From Muribaculaceae bacterium (GTDB lineage: Bacteria > Bacteroidota > Bacteroidia > Bacteroidales > Muribaculaceae): a stretch of DNA of 8,442 bases. The stretch is from assembly GCA_029056365.1 (NCBI GenBank), contig JAIDBM010000300.1, forward strand, positions 1-8,442, given 5' to 3'. The notes beneath the pieces were generated by a model. The model saw only the letters and a program-made list of their open reading frames with translations. It was not told the DNA's origin and did no database searches. Positions 1 through 5,138 of this stretch are shown piece by piece; position 1 is the first letter of the stretch; each line of letters opens with the position of its first letter. The translations under genes were made by a program, and so were the position numbers.

Positions 1-94
1 GGTCGAGGAATATCGATTCTATTTCTGCATCGTGCAATCGGTGTTCCCAGTCGTGCATGTGCATATTGCCTATGATTTCGGTGAAAATTTCCAT
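1..94 (-). CDS. ureE: Probable urease accessory protein UreE, N-terminal fragment (cut by left window edge)
   Basis: An ATG at 94 opens a frame that stays open to the left edge: 31 codons, beginning MEIFTEIIGN and ending IESIFLD. A first strand of the form xIxTEIIGN is typical of the UreE N-terminal domain. UreE is a cytosolic nickel chaperone that hands Ni(II) to the UreD-UreF-UreG-apo-urease complex. Its position directly downstream of ureC on the same strand fits the usual ureABC-accessory gene order. The start is preceded by an A/T-rich stretch (AATTATATTT) without Shine-Dalgarno sequence, as usual in this phylum. The nickel-binding C-terminal region lies outside the window, so the call rests on a short N-terminus and context. 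The gap of 390 bases from ureC is unusually large for this operon. Confidence 0.7.
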   Translation of the reverse strand, partial: MEIFTEIIGNMHMHDWEHRLHDAEIESIFLD

Positions 95-195
95 AAATAT
101 AATTTGTTGAATGTTAATAACAGCAGATGCGTTGAATTTAAAACAAGCTGTTCCATAATTTGGTTTAAGTTCTCCACTCCGGACCACCAACTCCG

Positions 196-352
196 GCAAC
201 CGACGGCGGAGATACCGACTCTTTTAGTAACGACGGCGACCCCGCCGTCGGCTCTGCGCAGGCTGTTACAAAGGCCTGCAACCGACGGCGGAGATACCGA
301 CTCCATTTAGTAACGACGGCGACCCCGCCGTCGGCTTTGCGCAGACTGTTAC
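196..352. repeat. Two tandem copies of a ~75-bp palindromic repeat
   Basis: Copy 1 is 196-269 and copy 2 is 278-352, separated by 8 bases (period 82). They differ by one single-base indel and about four substitutions. Each copy has two competing palindromes: an outer pair CCGACGGCGG / CCGCCGTCGG (200-209 with 242-251; 282-291 with 325-334) and a nested pair GACGGCG / CGCCGTC with a 4-base loop (232-238 with 243-249; 315-321 with 326-332). The right-hand arm is shared, so only one of the two stems can form at a time. This resembles REP/BIME-type intergenic palindromic repeats; the family is not one I can name. Confidence 0.85.
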
Positions 353-355
353 CCT

Positions 356-376
356 GCAACCGTAGCGTTACTACGG
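356..376. repeat. Degenerate third repeat unit with small hairpin
   Basis: The third unit starts with the same GCAACCG word at the same phase (78 bases after copy 2 starts). It then diverges into a smaller palindrome, CCGTAG (360-365) / CTACGG (371-376), around the 5-base loop CGTTA. It looks like a decayed or alternative version of the two upstream repeats. Confidence 0.55.
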
Positions 377-397
377 CGATGATGCCCTTTGGACAAC

Positions 398-421
398 CGT
401 GGAGGCAGGGATGCCTCCACG
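398..421. repeat. Perfect 10-bp inverted repeat (hairpin)
   Basis: CGTGGAGGCA (398-407) and TGCCTCCACG (412-421) pair perfectly around a 4-base loop. The element lies between the tandem repeats and the terminator-like hairpin next to ureC and is preceded by the same CAACCG word as the repeats. There is no T-run on either side, so it is not an intrinsic terminator by itself. It could be a processing or stabilising structure in the ureC 3' UTR. Confidence 0.75.
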
Positions 422-428
422 CCGTAGA

Positions 429-462
429 AAGCGTCCCCGCCGATTTGACGGCGGGGACGCTT
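429..462 (-). terminator. Terminator-like hairpin downstream of ureC
   Basis: A 14-bp perfect stem (429-442 with 449-462) with a 6-base loop lies 22 bases past the ureC stop. The core is GCGTCCCCGCCG. In the ureC direction the stem ends in CTTTC rather than a long T-run, so termination may be partial. A leaky terminator here would lower ureE expression relative to ureABC; alternatively the stem may protect the 3' end of the ureABC message. Confidence 0.6.
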
Positions 463-484
463 CAATATCATATTGCGTAATGCT

Positions 485-2203
485 TTATGAGAACCAGTAC
501 AGCTGGCCGAGGGCCACATTCTTAGCCGGATCGACGTATGCAAGTACACCGTCGACATATACGTTGAATGTTTCAGGATCGACTTCGATGCGCGGCATAT
601 TTCCGTTCAGTACCATGTCGGCCTTGCCGATATGACGGCAGCCGTGTACCGGATAGATTATGCTATCAAGTCCCAGACGGTCTTTGATTCCGGCATCGTA
701 GGCCGCACGGCTCACAAACCGTGCCGTGGTGCTTGTGCGGGCCTTTCCGATGGCGCCGAACATCGGGCGCATATACACCGGCTGCGGAGTGGGCAGAGAC
801 GCATTCGGATCGCCCATCTGTGCCCAGTTGATCAGACCGCCCTTTATCACCATCTTTGGTTTGGTTCCGAAGAAGGCAGGCTCCCAGAGCACCAGGTCGG
901 CCATCTTGCCTACAGCCACCGAACCCAGCAGGTCGCTGATTCCGTAGGTAATGGCCGGATTAAGAGTAATCTGCGCCAGATACCGCAGTACACGGAAGTT
1001 GTCGTTGTTCTCGGAGTCCTCAGGCAGCTTTCCACGGGCATCCTTCATATACGAAGCCATCTGGAATGTACGCATGAACGACTCGCCCACACGGCCCATG
1101 GCCTGTGAATCGCTCGACACCATTGAAATCACGCCAAGGTCGTGCAGGATGTTTTCGGCCGACTGTGTTTCCGGACGCACACGGCTTTCGGCAAAAGCCA
1201 CATCCGACGGGATTGTCGGGTTAAGGTTATGGCAAACCATAATCATGTCGAAAAGCTCGGCTTCGGAATTTACTCCGAACGGCAATGTCGGGTTTGTGCT
1301 CGAAGGCAGCACATTGGCCATAGAAGCCACTTTCAGAAGGTCGGGAGCATGACCGCCGCCGGCGCCTTCGGTATGGTAGGTATGAATTGTGCGTCCATCG
1401 ATAGCGGCAATGGTATCCTCTACATAGCCGCCTTCGTTCAGAGTATCGGTATGTATCGCCACCTGTACATCGTAGCGGTCGGCGCTCGACATACACGAGC
1501 GTATCGCAGCCGGAGTCGAACCCCAGTCTTCGTGAATCTTGAAACCCATGGCTCCGGCCTCGATCTGCTCGTCAAGAGTCTGACGCACCGAACTGTTGCC
1601 CTTTGCAAGGAAGCCCATGTTTATAGGCAGTTCCTCGGCCGATTCGAGCATCTTCTCGATATTCCACCGACCCGAAGTAATGGTGGTGCCGTTGGTTCCG
1701 TCGGTCGGGCCTATGCCGCCTCCAATCAGTGTGGTTATACCGTTGCTGAGGCAGTTGTAGGCCTGCTGGGGCGAAATGAAATGCACGTGGCCGTCGATAC
1801 CTGCGGCAGTAAGAATCAGATGCTCACCCGATATGGCATCGGTGCTCGGACCGGTGCACAGACTCGGAGTCACACCCTGCATGATATTGGGGTTGCCGGC
1901 CTTGCCTATACCGGCTATCTTGCCGTCCTTTACACCCACATCGGCCTTTACCACACCCAATATCGGGTCGAGAATGGTAACATTGGTTATTACCAGGTCG
2001 AGTGATCCGGCATCAGAAGTCACTTCATTGGCGGTACCCATGCCGTCGCGGAGCGTCTTGCCGCCGCCATACACCACTTCATCGCCATAAACACGGAGAT
2101 CTTTCTCAATCTCCACATAAAGGTTTGTATTGGCCAGACGGATTTTATCGCCTACAGTAGGGCCAAACAGGTTGTTGTTTTCTTGTCTTGATATTGTTGC
2201 CAT
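485..2203 (-). CDS. ureC: Urease subunit alpha (UreC), catalytic subunit
   Basis: This is the catalytic subunit of urease, a cytosolic nickel amidohydrolase that hydrolyses urea to ammonia and carbamate. The 572 residues match the usual length of about 567-572. All active-site residues are visible at a constant +5 offset from the Klebsiella enzyme: H139 and H141 (GIDGHVHF), carbamylated K222 and H224 (FKIHEDWG), H251 (AIHTDTLNEGG), H277 (HTEGAGGGHAPD), the flap residues C324 and H325 (MVCHNL), and D365 (SSDSQAMGR). The two nickel ions are held by the four metal His, the carbamylated Lys and the Asp. The start at 2203 gives the conserved N-terminal FGPTVGDKIRL at residues 13-23 and lies 8 bases after the ureB stop, so the two are probably translationally linked. 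Small departures from common sequence are G138 before the metal His and S144 in FISPQQ, where FICPQQ is usual. Confidence 0.98.
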   Translation of the reverse strand: MATISRQENNNLFGPTVGDKIRLANTNLYVEIEKDLRVYGDEVVYGGGKTLRDGMGTANEVTSDAGSLDLVITNVTILDPILGVVKADVGVKDGKIAGIGKAGNPNIMQGVTPSLCTGPSTDAISGEHLILTAAGIDGHVHFISPQQAYNCLSNGITTLIGGGIGPTDGTNGTTITSGRWNIEKMLESAEELPINMGFLAKGNSSVRQTLDEQIEAGAMGFKIHEDWGSTPAAIRSCMSSADRYDVQVAIHTDTLNEGGYVEDTIAAIDGRTIHTYHTEGAGGGHAPDLLKVASMANVLPSSTNPTLPFGVNSEAELFDMIMVCHNLNPTIPSDVAFAESRVRPETQSAENILHDLGVISMVSSDSQAMGRVGESFMRTFQMASYMKDARGKLPEDSENNDNFRVLRYLAQITLNPAITYGISDLLGSVAVGKMADLVLWEPAFFGTKPKMVIKGGLINWAQMGDPNASLPTPQPVYMRPMFGAIGKARTSTTARFVSRAAYDAGIKDRLGLDSIIYPVHGCRHIGKADMVLNGNMPRIEVDPETFNVYVDGVLAYVDPAKNVALGQLYWFS

Positions 2204-2211
2204 GGCATTTC

Positions 2212-2760
2212 TTATTTTTTTGCTGTGGTGTCGGGAGTGGTGAATTCGGCATCCGCCTCGTCTCCGCTCACGTTTTTAAATCCGTATTCCTGAACTCTGC
2301 GCATAGCTTCGGTAGCCTTCGGATAGTAGCTCGGCTTGTCCTCGCCTCCGGTGTAACCGTTCACAAGGTCGTTGAAGCCGATTACACGGCGCTTGCCGTA
2401 ATACGAGCACAGCTGAACTTCTTTTTCCTCGCCGGGCTCGAAGCGTACGGCGGTGGTGGCCGGGATGTCGAGATGCTTTCCGAATGCGGCCTTGCGGTCA
2501 AATTCCAGATATCGGTTCACCTCGAAAAAATGAAAGTGACTGCCTACCTGCACCGGACGGTCTCCGGTGTTGCGTACTTTCAGAGTAACTGTCTCGCGGT
2601 TGGTATTGTATTCCAGGTCGCCGTCGGCCAGAATAACGCCTCCCACAGGCACTGCCGTGGCGGGGGTAAAGCCGGCTGTTTTGGGTACTGCTATGTCGGG
2701 GGTACCCTGCACAATGCCTTCAGGAGTCTGATAGCTTGTATTTTTATCGTCGGTATTCAT
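2212..2760 (-). CDS. ureB: Urease subunit beta (UreB), with N- and C-terminal extensions
   Basis: This is the beta subunit of the urease (UreABC) trimer, a small beta-rich structural subunit that packs against UreC. The conserved core covers about residues 39-135: GGVILADGDLEYN, NTGDRPVQVGSHFHFFEVN (64-82), LEFDR (85-89), LDIPATTAVRFEPGE (97-111) and GFNDLVNG (128-135). The start at 2760 is chosen because the frame's only longer option is a GTG at 2838 inside a hairpin, giving a residue run unlike UreB. The 2760 ATG also has the AAATTT context seen at ureA. The product is 182 residues against roughly 100-125 for stand-alone beta subunits. The surplus is a Thr/Pro-rich 38-residue N-terminus and a 47-residue tail containing ATEAMRRVQEYGF, which recalls the Ala-rich GF-ending tails of longer beta subunits. 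It begins 121 bases after ureA and ends 8 bases before ureC. Confidence 0.95.
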   Translation of the reverse strand: MNTDDKNTSYQTPEGIVQGTPDIAVPKTAGFTPATAVPVGGVILADGDLEYNTNRETVTLKVRNTGDRPVQVGSHFHFFEVNRYLEFDRKAAFGKHLDIPATTAVRFEPGEEKEVQLCSYYGKRRVIGFNDLVNGYTGGEDKPSYYPKATEAMRRVQEYGFKNVSGDEADAEFTTPDTTAKK

Positions 2761-2881
2761 AAATTTGTGTTGTTGCGTCCCGAAGGGCGTGATTAAATAA
2801 AGCTTTAAAGAAAGAGAGAATGTGTGTGTCGGGCGCACTGCGTGCGCCTCAGTCCGGAATAAAGGAAAGAGAAGAACAACC
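2761..2881. other. ureA-ureB intercistronic spacer
   Basis: This 121-base gap has no gene. It contains the 7-bp hairpin at 2832-2848, a 10-base palindrome TAAAGCTTTA (2798-2807), and a small CC-TTCG-GG stem-loop close to the ureB start. I found no match to the Bacteroidetes promoter, so ureB is most likely carried on the ureA transcript. Confidence 0.6.
2832..2848. repeat. 7-bp perfect hairpin between ureA and ureB
   Basis: GGCGCAC (2832-2838) pairs perfectly with GTGCGCC (2842-2848) around a 3-base loop, 33 bases past the ureA stop. No T-run follows in the transcript direction, so intrinsic termination is unlikely. Attenuation or an RNA processing site is possible. Confidence 0.65.
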
Positions 2882-3184
2882 CTACTTTATAGGGTGGTGT
2901 ATCGATACCAGACGCGAACCATCGGTAAACACAGCCTCTACCTGAAGAAGGGTTATCATGTCGGCCACTCCGTCCATAACCTTGTCTTTGGTAAGTACGT
3001 TCGCGGCATCGTGCATCACTTCTTCAACGGTTTTGCCCTCCCGCGCTCCTTCGAGCGCCGCAGAGGTGATATAGGCTACCGACTCGGGGTAGTTAAGCTT
3101 CAGACCCTTGTTAAGGCGCCGTTCGGCTATCATGCCAAGTGTGAGCAGTTTGAGTTTGTCAAGCTCTTTAGGTGTCAGATGCAT
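2882..3184 (-). CDS. ureA: Urease subunit gamma (UreA)
   Basis: This is the gamma subunit of urease, a 100-residue structural subunit exactly the usual length. Conserved blocks are MHLTPKELDKL at the start, RRLNKGLKLNYPESVAYI (22-39), LEGAREGKTVEEVM (44-57), VMDGVADMI (68-76), and the C-terminal QVEAVFTDGSRLVSIHHPI (81-99). It is a separate gene rather than part of a gamma-beta fusion of the Helicobacter kind. The ATG at 3184 gives the family's normal N-terminus; the preceding bases are AACGAAATTT, A-rich without Shine-Dalgarno sequence. It is the first gene of the urease operon, placed after a strong terminator and a structured leader, so it should have its own promoter, although I could not identify it. 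Confidence 0.97.
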   Translation of the reverse strand: MHLTPKELDKLKLLTLGMIAERRLNKGLKLNYPESVAYITSAALEGAREGKTVEEVMHDAANVLTKDKVMDGVADMITLLQVEAVFTDGSRLVSIHHPIK

Positions 3185-3212
3185 AAATTTCGTTTTTAAC
3201 AGGTTAGCTATA

Positions 3213-3266
3213 GGCAGGGGCGCAACAACTCCCGCCGTGTTATCTGATACTAAAACGCCGCCTGCC
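3213..3266 (-). promoter_or_regulatory. Long-range inverted repeat in the ureA leader
   Basis: In the ureA direction GGCAGGCGGCG (3266-3256) can pair with CGCCCCTGCC (3222-3213), giving 10 base pairs with one bulged C around a 33-base loop. The structure ends 28 bases before the ureA ATG. It could be a cis-acting leader of the urease transcript or a DNA operator. On the opposite strand the same stem is followed by GTTTTTTT (3267-3274), so it would also act as a terminator for plus-strand transcription. It does not match a riboswitch I can name. Confidence 0.45.
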
Positions 3267-3292
3267 GTTTTTTTGTTTATTGATTATGTAAT

Positions 3293-3323
3293 AAAAAAAG
3301 TCCGGCCAAGGCCGGACTTTTTT
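3293..3323. terminator. Bidirectional intrinsic terminator between the SIMPL gene and ureA
   Basis: GTCCGGCC (3300-3307) and GGCCGGAC (3310-3317) form a perfect stem. It is flanked by A7 (3293-3299) and T6 (3318-3323), so a U-run follows the stem in either direction. It lies 44 bases past the stop of the SIMPL-domain gene and isolates that transcript from the urease operon. Confidence 0.95.
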
Positions 3324-3366
3324 ATTGCGCGATCATTGATAAGTAAGTCGTGAAAATTAACTCATG

Positions 3367-4074
3367 TCAATCCTCAAGGTAGTATTCCAGTGTAGTTACC
3401 ACACGGATATTCTTGATATAGGGTGTGAACTGGTCGCGGTCGGAAATGCTGAACTGGCCCTGCGATGCAGTTTTGATTTTTCCGAGCTTGCTGTCGGAAT
3501 CCTGTGCGAACTTGTCGGCGGCCTCACGCGCCTTTGCAGTGGCATCGGCTATCATCTCGGGTTTTACGCTGTTGAGTTCAGTGTATTCGTAGGTGGTGGG
3601 ATACTGGTAGTTTCCGGCTATTATGGCAATGCCCTCGCGCAACAGGTCGGCCTGCTTGTCGATGAGCTTGCGCACAAGCTCCACCTTCGAACTGGTAACA
3701 ACGATAACGTTTGTAACGCTGTAGCGTGAGCTGATGTTTCCATCATCGCTATAGCGGTCGGCGATACGGTCGGTTACATCGGGAGAATTCACCGAAATCT
3801 CGCTTTCCTCTATGCCGTTCGATTTCAGGAACTGCAGAATCTTGTCGTTGGTGGCCTGGATTCTGTCGTAAATCTGAGGCAGGTCGTTACCCATTTCTTT
3901 AGTAACCAGGGGCCATGTAACCTTGTTGGCCTGTACTTCTTTTTCACATAGGCCGCGCACTGTCACCACACGGTCGCGCTCGCCATAGCTCTTGACGGCC
4001 GATTTCACACACAGGCCAAGCAGTACTATGCCCAGACCAATCAGAAAGGCCGAAATAACGGATGAATACTTCAT
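3367..4074 (-). CDS. SIMPL (DUF541) domain protein, membrane-anchored
   Basis: This 235-residue protein has one N-terminal hydrophobic segment (about residues 5-23) with a short Lys-containing start, suggesting an inner-membrane anchor with the rest in the periplasm. The remainder fits the SIMPL/DUF541 family: the opening strand RVVTVRGLCEKEV (35-47), a central helix-strand unit, the charged helix KPEMIADATAKAREAADKFA (171-190), and the closing strand VVTTLEYYLE (225-234). Family members such as E. coli YggE and BP26 are periplasmic proteins of poorly defined function, some linked to oxidative stress. It follows the small lipoprotein gene by 37 bases, so the two are probably co-transcribed, and it is the last gene before the terminator at 3293-3323. 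The exact role cannot be read from the sequence. Confidence 0.9.
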   Translation of the reverse strand: MKYSSVISAFLIGLGIVLLGLCVKSAVKSYGERDRVVTVRGLCEKEVQANKVTWPLVTKEMGNDLPQIYDRIQATNDKILQFLKSNGIEESEISVNSPDVTDRIADRYSDDGNISSRYSVTNVIVVTSSKVELVRKLIDKQADLLREGIAIIAGNYQYPTTYEYTELNSVKPEMIADATAKAREAADKFAQDSDSKLGKIKTASQGQFSISDRDQFTPYIKNIRVVTTLEYYLED

Positions 4075-4111
4075 TTTTTATTGTTTTATTTGATTGATTA
4101 TTAACCCGGCT

Positions 4112-4543
4112 CTATATCGAGGCCATATTGCGGCTTATCCGCTCGGTATAAGGCAGAAGCTCCATGTAGTTGTTGAGATTGAAATCGCTCAGCAATCCCG
4201 CCGCGCGTGCCTGATAAAGGGCGCTCCCGAAATCGAACATAACCTGCCAGCGTTCGTTGAACTCGTCGTCGTCGCGCAGGCTGCGGCCGGTGGTCACACG
4301 CTGCGTGTCGTCTTCGATAAGCATCACCGAATCGGTTCGCTGCACAAGATATTCAAGCACCAGGTCATACTGTTCTATCATCTTGGCATACTCGTCCTGA
4401 CTAAGGCTCTCGCCACGCGAGAGTTTGTCGGTCAGACTCGCGCAGGTGGCGGAGTCATACCCGCGTGAACACGATTCGAGCATGATCAGCGACATGGCCG
4501 CAACGGCAAGTAACACTACTGGTAATATGAGCTTGAATTTCAT
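4112..4543 (-). CDS. Hypothetical small lipoprotein
   Basis: I do not recognise this 143-residue protein. It starts with MKFK and a hydrophobic stretch (residues 5-22), followed by LESC (22-25). This looks like a type II signal peptide with C25 as the lipidated residue, although E at position -2 is not the usual small residue, so a plain signal peptide or anchor is possible. The mature part is acidic and predicted helical, with DKLSRGESLSQDEYAKMIEQY (39-59 in part) and a C-terminal block rich in Asn, Leu and Tyr; I see no catalytic motif. It sits 53 bases after rsmD, with a possible promoter of its own in that gap, and 37 bases before the SIMPL gene, which suggests the two exported proteins work in the same compartment. 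Confidence 0.8.
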   Translation of the reverse strand: MKFKLILPVVLLAVAAMSLIMLESCSRGYDSATCASLTDKLSRGESLSQDEYAKMIEQYDLVLEYLVQRTDSVMLIEDDTQRVTTGRSLRDDDEFNERWQVMFDFGSALYQARAAGLLSDFNLNNYMELLPYTERISRNMASI

Positions 4544-4547
4544 TTTC

Positions 4548-4579
4548 CGAAGTTATGTGATTTTTCTTCTTGTAACAAT
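4548..4579 (-). promoter_or_regulatory. Candidate Bacteroidetes-type promoter for the lipoprotein-SIMPL pair
   Basis: In the transcript direction ATTG (4579-4576) lies 20 bases before TAACTTCG (4555-4548), one mismatch each from TTTG and TAnnTTTG. The -7 box ends 4 bases before the ATG at 4543, which would give an almost leaderless message. The match is imperfect and the region is A/T-rich, so chance is possible. Confidence 0.35.
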
Positions 4580-4596
4580 TATCGCATTGTCTTCGT

Positions 4597-5136
4597 TCAC
4601 CCCTCAACGCGGAAAAGCGAGAAATTCACCGAGCCGTACACACGGTGCTCCATAAAACCGGGCAGATGCGAGAAATCATGGTTACGCGAATGTTCCACAA
4701 CCACCAGTGTACCAGCCTCCACAAGCCGGCTGCCGAGTATTTTCTCAGGCACAGAGGCAAAGTCGGGCATGTCGTAGGGCGGATCGGCGAATATAAAGTC
4801 GAACGGCCCTGCCCCGCTCTCTATGAAACGGAACACATCGCCCTTTATAAGTCTGAGATTTGACACATTGAGCTGCTGCGCTACCTTACGTATAAAGTTA
4901 TACTGCGTGGCAGCTTTTTCCACAGCGGTTACCTGGGCACATTCGCGCGAGAGCAGCTCGAATGTTATGGCTCCGGTTCCGGCAAAAAGGTCGAGAGCCG
5001 TTATACCGTCGAAGTCTATCAGGTTTTCAAGCACATTGAATATATTCTCTCGTGCGAAATCGGTTGTAGGACGCGCACTGATATTGGTCGGCACGTCAAA
5101 CCGGCGCCGTCCGAATTTTCCTCGTATTATACGCAT
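4597..5136 (-). CDS. rsmD: 16S rRNA (guanine(966)-N2)-methyltransferase RsmD
   Basis: RsmD transfers a methyl group from S-adenosylmethionine to N2 of G966 in 16S rRNA of the small ribosomal subunit. The 179 residues are the normal length. Visible signatures are the N-terminal MRIIRGKFGRRRF and RPTTDFARENIFNVL (22-36), the SAM-binding motif LDLFAGTGAI (48-57) and its acidic partner E73 (AVEK), and the catalytic DPPY (118-121) typical of amino-group methyltransferases. The start at 5136 lies only 2 bases after the stop of the upstream DUF3822-like gene (TGA-CC-ATG), so translation is probably coupled. That gene pair is, as I recall, common in Bacteroidetes genomes. Confidence 0.95.
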   Translation of the reverse strand: MRIIRGKFGRRRFDVPTNISARPTTDFARENIFNVLENLIDFDGITALDLFAGTGAITFELLSRECAQVTAVEKAATQYNFIRKVAQQLNVSNLRLIKGDVFRFIESGAGPFDFIFADPPYDMPDFASVPEKILGSRLVEAGTLVVVEHSRNHDFSHLPGFMEHRVYGSVNFSLFRVEG

Positions 5137-5138
5137 GG

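Larger units (their letters stand above)
95..484. other. Gene-free, hairpin-rich spacer between ureC and ureE (390 bp)
   Basis: No convincing coding sequence is present; the short open frames here run through palindromic repeats and resemble nothing I know. The part next to ureE (95-195) is A/T-rich and would hold any ureE leader or promoter, but I found no clean TTTG/TAnnTTTG pair. The part from 196 to 462 is GC-rich and consists almost entirely of palindromes: two 75-base tandem repeats, a partial third unit, a 10-bp perfect hairpin and a 14-bp terminator-like hairpin. The word CAACCG introduces four successive palindromes at 197, 279, 357 and 394. Confidence 0.8.

Noticed and set aside
32..359. 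Short open frames on both strands through the tandem repeats
   Set aside because: They encode repeated low-complexity peptides created by the palindromes, have no usable start context, and on the minus strand do not connect to ureE.
196..376. A CRISPR array
   Set aside because: The repeats are about 75 bases with an 8-base spacer, contain nested palindromes, and no cas genes are near; this is a tandem intergenic repeat.
1142..2005. A 287-codon open frame on the plus strand, antisense to ureC
   Set aside because: It lies wholly inside the unmistakable ureC gene, its translation has no recognisable domain, and its openness is explained by the codon bias of the opposite strand.
2761..2838. A longer ureB start at the GTG at 2838, adding 26 residues
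   Set aside because: The GTG sits in the stem of a perfect hairpin, the added residues are not UreB-like, and the ATG at 2760 has the A/T-rich start context shared with ureA.
3185..3292. A nickel-cobalt (NiCo) riboswitch in front of ureA
   Set aside because: The leader has one bulged stem with a large loop; I cannot find the four-helix junction with conserved G-rich internal loops that the class requires. A covariance-model search would be needed to reopen this.
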